A stretch of 10,332 nt of DNA from CAYMKL01 sp964390805. Lineage in GTDB: Bacteria; Chloroflexota; Anaerolineae; VGOG01. Where the stretch lies: assembly GCA_964390805.1 (NCBI GenBank), contig CAYMKL010000189.1:1-10332 (forward strand), in the 5' to 3' direction. Shown here in pieces: positions 1 to 7,182 of the stretch (the first letter of the stretch is position 1; each line of letters starts with the position of its first letter). The position numbers were made by a program, and so were the translations under genes. Below the pieces are notes generated by a model that saw nothing but the letters and a program-made list of their open reading frames with translations, had not been told where the DNA came from and did not search any database.

Positions 1-69
1 ACTCGAATTTGTAAAGGTGTTTTCGCCCCTGTAGGGAGAATTCTGAACCATGCCCGTATTTCCGATTCA
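1..69. other. Left edge: open reading frame or repeat-like spacer
   Basis: These bases contain no stop in the frame of the giant gene, so they may be its coding sequence. Read as protein they show neither a signal peptide nor a discoidin sequence. The segment around TTCGCCCCTGTAGGG resembles short repeats that I recall from Chloroflexota spacers, and CCCCTGTAG recurs at the right edge (10321-10329). An ATG at 50 opens a reading frame that stops after 12 codons. Either the gene continues leftward or this is repeat DNA in front of it; the window cannot decide. Confidence 0.3.
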
Positions 70-3000
70 GTGTCGCAGGCGTTGCTGAACACGCAAGCGT
101 GTCCAGCCGTGAACGTCGCCTACGGCAAGACGGCCGAGCAAACCGGCATTTGGCACGATTATAGCTTCGATTATCGCCGCGAGGACCATTTGCCGTCCGT
201 CGCCGTGGATGGGCTTATCGTCGTGCATGATCTTGGCTACTATAATGTCGAATACGGTGCCGCTACCACGGTGTATAAAGAAGATCCCTGGTGGAAAGTG
301 GACCTGGGGGCGGTGTATCGCATCGACGAAATAAAAATCTATAATGCAAGGAAATCTGATAGAACTCTACTCATTTTGATCTCGGAAGAACCTTTCGATG
401 ATGACGAAGACCCGTGGGAAACCGCGAACAAAGACGGGGTGTCGCATCGGGAAATTGATGACTTCTATGAGGGAACGCATTCCATTCCCATTAGTCCGCC
501 GATATACGGGCGCTACGTTAAACTCGTCTTACCATGGCAAGGCGGTCATCAACATCAATGGGACTATCTGAAACTTCGAGAGGTCGCCGTCTTTTCCGAG
601 TACCCCAACCTGTCCCAGGGCAAGGCGAACGAGAAGTTCTTGTTTTTTGGAAACCCAACTTGGAAGGTCGACCTGGGGCGGGTCTATGACATCAAGGGGG
701 TGAAATTGTTGGACGACGCCGGTGGAGACGATGTGGAAGTGTATGTTTACAATTCGTCCTATTCCTACATTGGAGGGGGCTTCATTTCCGCAGACGGTGA
801 CTACATATGGGACGATCCGATACAAGGTCGCTATGTGTATCTCCTTAGATATGGGGTGGAGTATCCCCCGGAGGCAGCAGTCTTTGCCAGCGCGGATTTC
901 ATTGGCTCATCAAATGTGGAGTTTCATGTATTTGACGGCTATGAGCACGGGCAAATAACTGATGCGTGTGTGGTCCCCTGCCGGTCCCCGGAATTCAAGG
1001 ACGCGGACGGTAGCGTTATTGAAGATATCGACTACGATATCTTAGATAAACTCGATGCCGACTTGTGCATCGCCGATTGGTATTGGGCCGAACGCCGCGA
1101 CGAGGTCTCCCTGGAGGCCTGGCTCGAACCCTGGGAGTTTACGATGGACGGGACGGCCAGTCTGTTTGGCGTTTTGCCCCTCGTCGAAGCCGGCCTGAGC
1201 GCCAACCAGCACGGTGGGGAGGTCTGGATCAGGCCCACCGAATGGGCGAATTATTTGCTGGGCGTGACATACCACGGCCACATCGCTTCCTGGTGCAGAG
1301 TGGAGTACGACCCGGATGATGCGACCAAAAAAACCTGCACGGACTTCGCGTTTACGGGCAGACTGGGCAAAACGATCAATGTTTCTCTGGCCCCCGATTT
1401 TCCGTTTTTACCAAGCAACAAGATGAAATTCTCGGTGGACGCGGAGTTCGGCCGGTTCGCACCCTGGTCCCAACAGTTATGGGGCGCAAAGGCCTATGTG
1501 ACATTCGACATCCCCGGTTCTATAGATTGGATCCCCGGCGTCCCCGACACCATCCGTTTTGGGGCTTTTGTTGGGATAAGCAATAGCGGGTTCCATTTCG
1601 ACGTTACCGGTATTAGCGCGTACCAACTGGTGACTCGAGAACGCGTGCAGCAGGCGCTGGCGGCGCGGGAGGCGTTGGCGGCGCGGCGGATCAGCGGGGA
1701 CACCGGCGACCGCTTCCTGCCCCTCAACATCGACCCCTCCCTGCACTTCCCAGTCCCAGTCGGCCCGCCCACAGGCCCGGCCTACCCCAGCGGTGATTCC
1801 GACGGCCCGCTCAGCGTGCCGGCACTGCAGGACGTCGTCGCCGACGTCTACGTGGCCCACAACACCAACGCCAGCGGCATCCTGCAGACCACCAACGAGG
1901 CCATCACCATGAGCGTCACCGCACCGGACGGCACAGTCTACGCGGGGAGGGGGGCCGCGGGGGAGGGCGTCCGCATCACCTCCTTCACCCGGCCCAGCAT
2001 CCTCCCAACCCCCAACCAGCGCGCCGCGCAGGGTATGGCGGGCCTGCGGGCCGTCCACGGCGTAGACGGGATCGCCGCCCTCGACCTGTGGGCCAACGAC
2101 GGGGGCGGCGATGTGCTGCTCTTCGCGGGGTTGGTCTTTACCGACACCACCGACTACGCCGCATTGCCCCCCGGGAACTACACCCTCACCTTCCGGGAAG
2201 CTGGGACGTCCAACGTGGTGGCCCAGACCAACGCAACCCTGGCGGCCGGGGAGGATGTGACCCTGGTAACCGTAGGCGCACCCGGCAACGTCTACGCCTG
2301 GCTCATCGCCGACGACAACAGGGGCCGTGGCGATCTATTCGCCTACCAGCGGCTGGTCCACGCCGCGCCCAACGCGCCGCGGCTCAAAGTTGGCCCCATC
2401 CTCGGCACATTGGTCTTCGTGGACCAGGGCTACGGGATGATCAGCGACTACGAAATGCAACTGCCCCAAAGCCGGCGGCTGGTCTTCAAGAACCAGGCCA
2501 CTGGCGAAGTGCTGCTCACCAGCGGTGAGATCGAACTGGAGCCGTCCAGCACCCACACCCTGTTCCTCTTCGAGAACGCCGCGGGCGACCTGATCGCCAA
2601 AGGTGTTCAAGACGCCGGGCCGGTGGGGGCCGTGCGGTTGGTCCACGCCACATCCAGCACCGGCGATGTGGACCTGGTAGTAGATGGCGAAACCCTGTTC
2701 GGGGCTGTCTCGCCCGCGACGGTGACGGACGATTGGCCGCTGGACGTGGGGACCCACGCCGTGGGCGTCTTCGCCGCCGGGACGCTGAACCCCGTGGTCA
2801 CCACCACCCTGGAGCTGACCCCCGGCGTTGACTATGCCCTGGCCCTGGTGGATGACGGCGGCCCGGCCTTGCGCGTCATCACCGAGACCAACACCGGCGT
2901 TGACGCGACGCAAACCAACGCCGTCCGCGTGGCCCACCTGGCACCCGGGACCGGCGCGGTGGACGTCACCGTCCCGGATCACGCCCCGCTGGCGACGGAC

Positions 3001-6000
3001 CTGGCCTACGGCGCGGTCGGCGACTACGTCGCAATCGCCAGTGAGCACCATACGGCCACCGTGAAGACGGCGGGGACGGACACCACCCTCCTCACCGCCC
3101 CCGACCTGCCCCTGGATCAAGGCGCTATGACTCTCTACCTGGTGGAGGACGGCGGCCTGGCGCTGCTGACCGGGGTGGACACCCGGGTGGAAATCGAGCG
3201 CACCGATATGCTCGAACTGACCGACGCCCAGACCGGCACCTGGCAGGTGACGCTCCACAACGCCGCCTCCAGCGCCGAGGACTACCGCTTTGAGATGACC
3301 GGCGCGATGCCGGAGACCGCCCTCTCCGACGTGGAGCTGACCACGGACGACGACGAGGCCACCATCACCTGGGCCGTGGACGGCTTCGAGCCGCAAACCA
3401 CGGTGGAACTCAGCCTGGCCCAATTGGCCTTCACCCCTGAAATGACCCCCACCAGCAGCACCGTGACCACCACCCAGGAGATCATCCTGCCCAGCGGCCT
3501 GACCGAGACGGTGGAAGTGGCCCAGACCAGCAGCAACAAGCTGACCGAGAAGGTCTTCCACACCCTGGTCCGCCTCAATGCCACCGACGATCCCAGCCTG
3601 ATCGCTGGCACGCCGCAAACCTACACCTTCAGCCTGGCCGCTCTGCCCACCGGCATCTACCGGGCCAAAGTGAGCGTGGACGATCTGGCGCACCCGCCCA
3701 TCCACGGCGCTGCCGAGACCCTGTTGGTGGTGGACCAGCCCTGGCCGGAGAGCTGGGCGGGGAACTTGGGGATCGCCGACGAGCGCTATCGCCAGGCGAC
3801 CCTGGCCTGGGACCATATGCCCAACCCCGACCTCACCCGCTACCAACTGACGGTGGAAACCGCCGGGGTCACGCCCAGCGCTCTTGAACTGACCCCCTAT
3901 TCCAACGTCTACACGCTGACCAACCTCAGCCCGGGTGTGGCCTACACCGTCACCCTGCAGGCGTACAACTACCAGACCGAACAATACAGCCTGGGAGGGC
4001 AGGTTGTCGTGGTCGGCGCCCCAGCCGAGTTTGAGTTGACGCAGATGACGGCGCTGCCCGCGCTCGCAATTGACTCGGCGGTGAGCGTGGTGGTCAGCGT
4101 CACCACCGACCTGGACCCGTACCCCACGGTCGTGATGCTGGAGCCGGGGGACTTTTCACCGGGCCTGGGCCTGCGGGTGACGCCCGACGTGGTTACGCCC
4201 ACGCTGCAAGGGGTGACGGCCACGGTGACCATCTCGGCCAGCCAGTTCATGTTCAGCGGGGCCTACACGGCCAGGTTACGAGCGCGCGGCGGCGGCGCGG
4301 AGCACACGCTGGACTTTGCGCCGGCGGTCGTCGCACCCTTCTTTGACGTCACCCCCTCCGCCACGGCCCTGAACCTGACGCCGGCGGGGGCCAGCCTGAC
4401 GCTGGACGCCACCGGCCACAACGGCCACGACGCGGAGATCCAGTTCGACGTGATGGGCGTGCCGCTGGGGGTGCAGGCCCAACTGGATGACGACGTGATT
4501 TCCGCTGGCGAAACGACGACGCTGCGCTTGATGAGCACGTCGCTGGCCCAACGCGGCACCTACACCCTCACCCTGCGCGCCGACGACGGCCCCAATCGCC
4601 AACTGGTGGACGTGGTGGTGACGGTGGTCATGCCGGACTTTGCCGTCACCACGCCACAAGCATGGCAGAGCATCAACGCCACACAGACGGCCGTCTTCAC
4701 CCTGAACGTGGCCTTGCTCGATGGCTGGGCGGCGCCCGTCACGTTGCGGGTGGATCCGGCCAGCGCCCCGAACGGGGCCAGCCTGGGCCTGCGGGCGAAT
4801 GGGGCCAGGCTGCGTGTGCAGACGACGGACCCACCGGCCACCAGTGTCACTCTCGACAGCGACGGCGTGGCGACCCTGGTGGTGACCACGACGGAAGCGA
4901 CGCCCTTGGGCGTGTATCTGCTGCCCGTGACGGCCGAGAGCGCGGGCGAGACCCACCTGGTCGAGCTGGAGCTGTTGGTTGATCTGGGGACCCTGTCCAT
5001 CTGGCAGATCGCAGGGCCAGGGAGATACGTCTTCGGGAGCACCGGCGCTGAAATCGAGGTCGTGGACACAGGCGGCTGCCTGGACACCATCATCGTGCGC
5101 CACGTTCCCGAAAGCCACCTGCGGGCCATTCCAGGTCTGGACACAGGCCAGTACTGGATCATCGAGCAGGCGAGCTGCGCCACGGACGGCAGCAATCCGG
5201 CGCAGGCGCAATCCGTCGCCCCCGCCACGTTCTTGGCTAATCTGACCCTGGCGCATCCCGGCGTCCCCGACGCCAACGACCGGGTGTGTCGCTACGACCG
5301 AACCAGCGGGGAGTGGGACTGTACCGTCCATAGCTTCGACATCGGTGCTGCCACCGTGACGCGCAATGACGTGACGCGGTTCTCCGACTGGGCAGTGCAG
5401 GTATGCGACGTCGTAGGCGATGATCTGAGTGTAGCTTTCGCCAGCGCCGAACCGGGCAACTCCGTCATCATCAGCGCCACGGTGACCAACGACGGTGGCG
5501 TGCAGGTGCCGGCTGGGGCGTCGGTGTCCTTCTACCTGGGCGACCCCAACGCTGGCGGGACGCTCATTGGCACCACGGCGACCGCCCAGGCCCTGGACCC
5601 TGGCGCGTCGGAGGAGGTCGGCATCACCTGGGAGGGGAGCACGGCGGGCGACCACGACATCCACGTGGTGGTCGGTCAGGCTGGTGGCGGCGGCGGCTCG
5701 CAGGTGTGGTGTGGCGCGCCTCCCACCGCCCAGCAGACCGTGTCCATCCTGGACGTGCCTTTGGTTGATGGCTGGAACCTGATCTCGTCTCACGTCAACC
5801 CCTTCAACACCGACACCAGCGTGGTACAGCGCCCCATTGAGGGCCAGTACGTCCTCATCCAGGGGTTCGACATCGCCGCTGGCGGCGCTCAGTCATACTA
5901 CTCCGATCTGCCGCCGGAAGTGAACACGCTGAGGGAGGTGGATGGGGAGCATGGGTATTGGGTTAAAGTCACCAGTGATCAGTTATCAGTGATCAGTGAT

Positions 6001-6762
6001 CAGTCGGCTGACAGTGCGACGCAGGAGGCGGTAGCGACTCTACAGATTGTAGGGGAGAGGTTTGTGGAGGATCGGGCGCTGGAGCTGGACGCGGCGTGGA
6101 ACCTGGTGAGCTACCTGCCGAGGCAGGAGATGGCCCTCACCGACGCGCTGGGGGACATTGCTGGGCAGTACTCCATTGTATTGGGCTACGAGGGCGGGGC
6201 CCTGTCCTACTATTCAGACCTTGACCCCAGCTTCAATACCCTGCGCACCATGAAACCGCTGTTCGGGTATTGGATCAAGATGGGTCAGGCCGGCACGCTC
6301 CACTACCCGACCACGGGGGGAGATCAGATATTAGATATTGGATATTCTCAGCCTTCAATACCCAATACCCAATACCCAATATCCAATATCCGAGCAGCGG
6401 AGCGCGCCGCTGGTGTCACCCCCACCCATACCTGGGTCAACTTCTACGGCACAGCGCAGGCCTGGGATGGGGCCCAGTTGCCAGTGGGAGTAACAGTAGA
6501 GGCGATGGATGAGGACGGCGTGGTGTGCGGTGCGGCGGTGATCCACACCGAGGGGCAGTACGGCCTGCTGGCCTGCTACGGCGACGACCCGACGACGGCG
6601 GAGGACGAGGGCGCCCAGCCCGGCGACACCATTCGGCTGGTGGTGGGTGACGAGGTGTTGGCCAAGGGCACGTGGACGGCCCACGGCGACCGGCAGTGGA
6701 GGCCGCTGGGAAAGTCCTACACACAGCAAGTGTACCTGCCTTTGATACGAAAGGGAGATTGA
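70..6762 (+). CDS. Giant secreted multidomain surface protein (discoidin / DUF4397-like / FN3 / Ig-like / CARDB-like), 5' end uncertain
   Basis: About 2230 residues, probably extracellular; the ligand is unknown. Domains by eye: a discoidin (F5/8C, fucolectin-like) domain at residues 11-177, with NVAYGKTAE, DPWWKVDLGAVYRIDEIKIYN and GRYVKLVLP; a shorter degenerate copy at 178-274 (PTWKVDLGRVYDIKGVKLL); an unrecognised region at 275-520; four DUF4397-like units at about 650-735, 760-836, 855-931 and 951-1028 (RLVHA, VRVAHLAPGTGAVDV); a fibronectin III domain at 1225-1317; three Ig-like units at 1321-1637; a Cys-containing domain ending in TRFSDWAV at 1641-1779; a CARDB-like domain at 1780-1896; two GWNLIS modules at 1898-1968 and 2002-2078; a WVNF/CG domain at 2118-2211; and the tail VYLPLIRKGD. 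The GTG at 70 is only the first in-window start. It has no ribosome site and no signal peptide follows. The frame is open to base 1, so the true start, with an export signal, probably lies further left. Certain as a gene; its role is inferred. Confidence 0.88.
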   Translation: MSQALLNTQACPAVNVAYGKTAEQTGIWHDYSFDYRREDHLPSVAVDGLIVVHDLGYYNVEYGAATTVYKEDPWWKVDLGAVYRIDEIKIYNARKSDRTLLILISEEPFDDDEDPWETANKDGVSHREIDDFYEGTHSIPISPPIYGRYVKLVLPWQGGHQHQWDYLKLREVAVFSEYPNLSQGKANEKFLFFGNPTWKVDLGRVYDIKGVKLLDDAGGDDVEVYVYNSSYSYIGGGFISADGDYIWDDPIQGRYVYLLRYGVEYPPEAAVFASADFIGSSNVEFHVFDGYEHGQITDACVVPCRSPEFKDADGSVIEDIDYDILDKLDADLCIADWYWAERRDEVSLEAWLEPWEFTMDGTASLFGVLPLVEAGLSANQHGGEVWIRPTEWANYLLGVTYHGHIASWCRVEYDPDDATKKTCTDFAFTGRLGKTINVSLAPDFPFLPSNKMKFSVDAEFGRFAPWSQQLWGAKAYVTFDIPGSIDWIPGVPDTIRFGAFVGISNSGFHFDVTGISAYQLVTRERVQQALAAREALAARRISGDTGDRFLPLNIDPSLHFPVPVGPPTGPAYPSGDSDGPLSVPALQDVVADVYVAHNTNASGILQTTNEAITMSVTAPDGTVYAGRGAAGEGVRITSFTRPSILPTPNQRAAQGMAGLRAVHGVDGIAALDLWANDGGGDVLLFAGLVFTDTTDYAALPPGNYTLTFREAGTSNVVAQTNATLAAGEDVTLVTVGAPGNVYAWLIADDNRGRGDLFAYQRLVHAAPNAPRLKVGPILGTLVFVDQGYGMISDYEMQLPQSRRLVFKNQATGEVLLTSGEIELEPSSTHTLFLFENAAGDLIAKGVQDAGPVGAVRLVHATSSTGDVDLVVDGETLFGAVSPATVTDDWPLDVGTHAVGVFAAGTLNPVVTTTLELTPGVDYALALVDDGGPALRVITETNTGVDATQTNAVRVAHLAPGTGAVDVTVPDHAPLATDLAYGAVGDYVAIASEHHTATVKTAGTDTTLLTAPDLPLDQGAMTLYLVEDGGLALLTGVDTRVEIERTDMLELTDAQTGTWQVTLHNAASSAEDYRFEMTGAMPETALSDVELTTDDDEATITWAVDGFEPQTTVELSLAQLAFTPEMTPTSSTVTTTQEIILPSGLTETVEVAQTSSNKLTEKVFHTLVRLNATDDPSLIAGTPQTYTFSLAALPTGIYRAKVSVDDLAHPPIHGAAETLLVVDQPWPESWAGNLGIADERYRQATLAWDHMPNPDLTRYQLTVETAGVTPSALELTPYSNVYTLTNLSPGVAYTVTLQAYNYQTEQYSLGGQVVVVGAPAEFELTQMTALPALAIDSAVSVVVSVTTDLDPYPTVVMLEPGDFSPGLGLRVTPDVVTPTLQGVTATVTISASQFMFSGAYTARLRARGGGAEHTLDFAPAVVAPFFDVTPSATALNLTPAGASLTLDATGHNGHDAEIQFDVMGVPLGVQAQLDDDVISAGETTTLRLMSTSLAQRGTYTLTLRADDGPNRQLVDVVVTVVMPDFAVTTPQAWQSINATQTAVFTLNVALLDGWAAPVTLRVDPASAPNGASLGLRANGARLRVQTTDPPATSVTLDSDGVATLVVTTTEATPLGVYLLPVTAESAGETHLVELELLVDLGTLSIWQIAGPGRYVFGSTGAEIEVVDTGGCLDTIIVRHVPESHLRAIPGLDTGQYWIIEQASCATDGSNPAQAQSVAPATFLANLTLAHPGVPDANDRVCRYDRTSGEWDCTVHSFDIGAATVTRNDVTRFSDWAVQVCDVVGDDLSVAFASAEPGNSVIISATVTNDGGVQVPAGASVSFYLGDPNAGGTLIGTTATAQALDPGASEEVGITWEGSTAGDHDIHVVVGQAGGGGGSQVWCGAPPTAQQTVSILDVPLVDGWNLISSHVNPFNTDTSVVQRPIEGQYVLIQGFDIAAGGAQSYYSDLPPEVNTLREVDGEHGYWVKVTSDQLSVISDQSADSATQEAVATLQIVGERFVEDRALELDAAWNLVSYLPRQEMALTDALGDIAGQYSIVLGYEGGALSYYSDLDPSFNTLRTMKPLFGYWIKMGQAGTLHYPTTGGDQILDIGYSQPSIPNTQYPISNIRAAERAAGVTPTHTWVNFYGTAQAWDGAQLPVGVTVEAMDEDGVVCGAAVIHTEGQYGLLACYGDDPTTAEDEGAQPGDTIRLVVGDEVLAKGTWTAHGDRQWRPLGKSYTQQVYLPLIRKGD
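5761..6300 (+). repeat. Tandem pair of GWNLIS modules inside the giant protein
   Basis: Two protein-level copies of about 70-75 residues. Copy 1 (about 5761-5970) has DGWNLISSHVNPF, EGQYVLIQGFD, SYYSDLPPEVNTLREV and GYWVKV. Copy 2 (about 6073-6300) has AAWNLVSYLP, AGQYSIVLGYE, SYYSDLDPSFNTLRTM and GYWIKM. The order of conserved blocks is identical, so this is an internal duplication. The DNA copies have diverged, so it is not recent. Modules of this kind are common near the C-terminus of secreted Chloroflexota proteins, to my recollection; their function is unknown to me. Confidence 0.75.
5973..6007 (+). repeat. In-frame heptamer tandem array (CAGTGAT type)
   Basis: Five consecutive 7-mers: CAGTGAT, CAGTTAT, CAGTGAT, CAGTGAT, CAGTCGG. 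They lie inside the giant gene between the two GWNLIS modules and are translated as SDQLSVISDQS without a stop. They resemble short tandemly repeated repetitive (STRR) heptamers known from cyanobacteria. Seven is not a multiple of three, so the array passes through all three frames and stays open only because none of them happens to produce a stop here. Confidence 0.8.
6327..6390 (+). repeat. In-frame heptamer array with inverted arms (GATATTN / CAATAYC)
   Basis: Three heptamers GATATTA, GATATTG, GATATTC (6327-6347) are followed after 8 bases by five heptamers CAATACC x3 and CAATATC x2 (6356-6390). The 13-mer GATATTGGATATT (6334-6346) is the exact reverse complement of 6378-6390, so the element can fold into a hairpin. 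It is translated in frame as ILDIGYSQPSIPNTQYPISN in the linker between the second GWNLIS module and the terminal WVNF domain. Its AT-rich bases differ sharply from the GC-rich flanks. Confidence 0.85.
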
Positions 6763-6892
6763 TACAGGAGGACGAGTAGGACGCAGATGAACGCAGATAG
6801 ACGCTGATGTCGCTTCGCTTACATCTATCTGCGAGGGTGGTCTCCCCGCAAAGTGCTACTGGTCTACCAGCCGCTATCTTTGCTGACCGGCT

Positions 6893-6918
6893 CCCGCTGG
6901 ATCGCCAGATCCAGCGGG
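6893..6918. repeat. Perfect 11-bp hairpin with GCCA loop
   Basis: CCCGCTGGATC (6893-6903), loop GCCA, then GATCCAGCGGG (6908-6918): an uninterrupted 11-bp stem. It is not followed by a T-run, so it does not look like an intrinsic terminator. It lies within the repeat island and probably belongs to a dispersed palindromic repeat. Confidence 0.8.
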
Positions 6919-6930
6919 TTGGGGGCGGGA

Positions 6931-6996
6931 TCTGACGATCCCTTTAGAGCAATGGCAAGGAGCAACACTCAAGAGGAAGACTACCCAGATAAAAGC
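6931..6996 (-). repeat. Dispersed repeat, copy 1 (inverted relative to 8134-8200)
   Basis: The reverse complement of this segment aligns with 8134-8200 over about 66 bases at roughly 80% identity by hand, with three single-base gaps. Identical cores include AGTGTTGCTCCT, ATTGCTCTAAAGGG and TCGTCAGA. The two copies face each other across the TSP3 gene. Confidence 0.75.
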
Positions 6997-7016
6997 AAGA
7001 ATCAGCGTAACTGCTC

Positions 7017-7113
7017 ACCCTCCCGCAGGTTCAGAGGCAGTTTTTTAGCAGAAACAGGCTTCAACATCGAATTTGAGGTGTTGAACAAGCCGTTTGCGAA
7101 CCTGCGGGAGGGT
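7017..7113. repeat. Long hairpin, about 97 nt, with 16-bp perfect base stem
   Basis: ACCCTCCCGCAGGTTC (7017-7032) pairs exactly with GAACCTGCGGGAGGGT (7098-7113). Inside, GGCTTCAACA (7057-7066) can pair with TGTTG (7079-7083) plus AAGCC (7087-7091), with a 3-nt bulge and a 12-nt apical loop. It ends 70 bases before the TSP3 start codon. It could be a palindromic repeat, an mRNA leader structure or a small RNA; the sequence alone does not separate these. Confidence 0.7.
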
Positions 7114-7169
7114 AGGCTGAGTAGATACGAATCAGCGTTGATCTGCGTTCATCCGCGTCCGAATCGAGG

Positions 7170-7175
7170 AGGAGG
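7170..7175 (+). promoter_or_regulatory. Ribosome binding site that fixes the TSP3 gene start
   Basis: AGGAGG within the run GAGGAGGAGGA (7166-7176), 7 nt before the ATG at 7183. Another ATG at 7178 is also in range but is out of frame and stops after five codons (MKCKH, 7178-7195). That leaves 7183, which opens directly into a signal peptide. Confidence 0.75.
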
Positions 7176-7182
7176 ACATGAA

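Larger units (their letters stand above)
6779..7160. repeat. Segment bounded by a 30-bp inverted repeat (arms 6779-6808 and 7131-7160)
   Basis: The left arm starts GGACGCAGATGAACGCAGAT. The right arm, read in reverse complement, starts GGACGCGGATGAACGCAGAT. The two 30-mers match at 27 positions by hand alignment. Each arm itself repeats the theme GATGAACGCAGAT/ACGCTGAT. Sequences of this type occur as dispersed repeats in environmental bacterial genomes, to my recollection. The 322 bp between the arms encodes no transposase, so this may be a non-autonomous element or simply two facing copies of a repeat. Confidence 0.75.
6763..7182. other. 420-bp spacer: repeat island, no gene
   Basis: Between the giant gene and the TSP3 gene. 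No protein reading is convincing: the frame of the next gene stays open leftward to an ATG at 6853, but that stretch is made of inverted repeats and has no recognisable domain. It holds an outer 30-bp inverted repeat (6779-6808 with 7131-7160), a small palindrome CTGGTCTACCAG (6859-6870), an 11-bp hairpin, one arm of a repeat whose partner lies beyond the next gene, and a long hairpin at 7017-7113. I saw no clear sigma-70 promoter for the next gene. Confidence 0.7.

Noticed and set aside
2335..5793. Long minus-strand open frames (549 and 505 codons at 2335-3984 and 4276-5793)
   Set aside because: They are mirror frames of the GC-rich giant gene. The translations are Gly/His/Arg/Val-rich with no domain, signal or ribosome site.
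5973..6390. CRISPR array
   Set aside because: Units are only 7 bp with no spacers, they lie inside a coding sequence, and no cas gene is present.
6853..7182. N-terminal extension of the TSP3 gene back to the ATG at 6853
   Set aside because: The extension consists of inverted repeats and has no domain. The ribosome site and signal peptide place the start at 7183.
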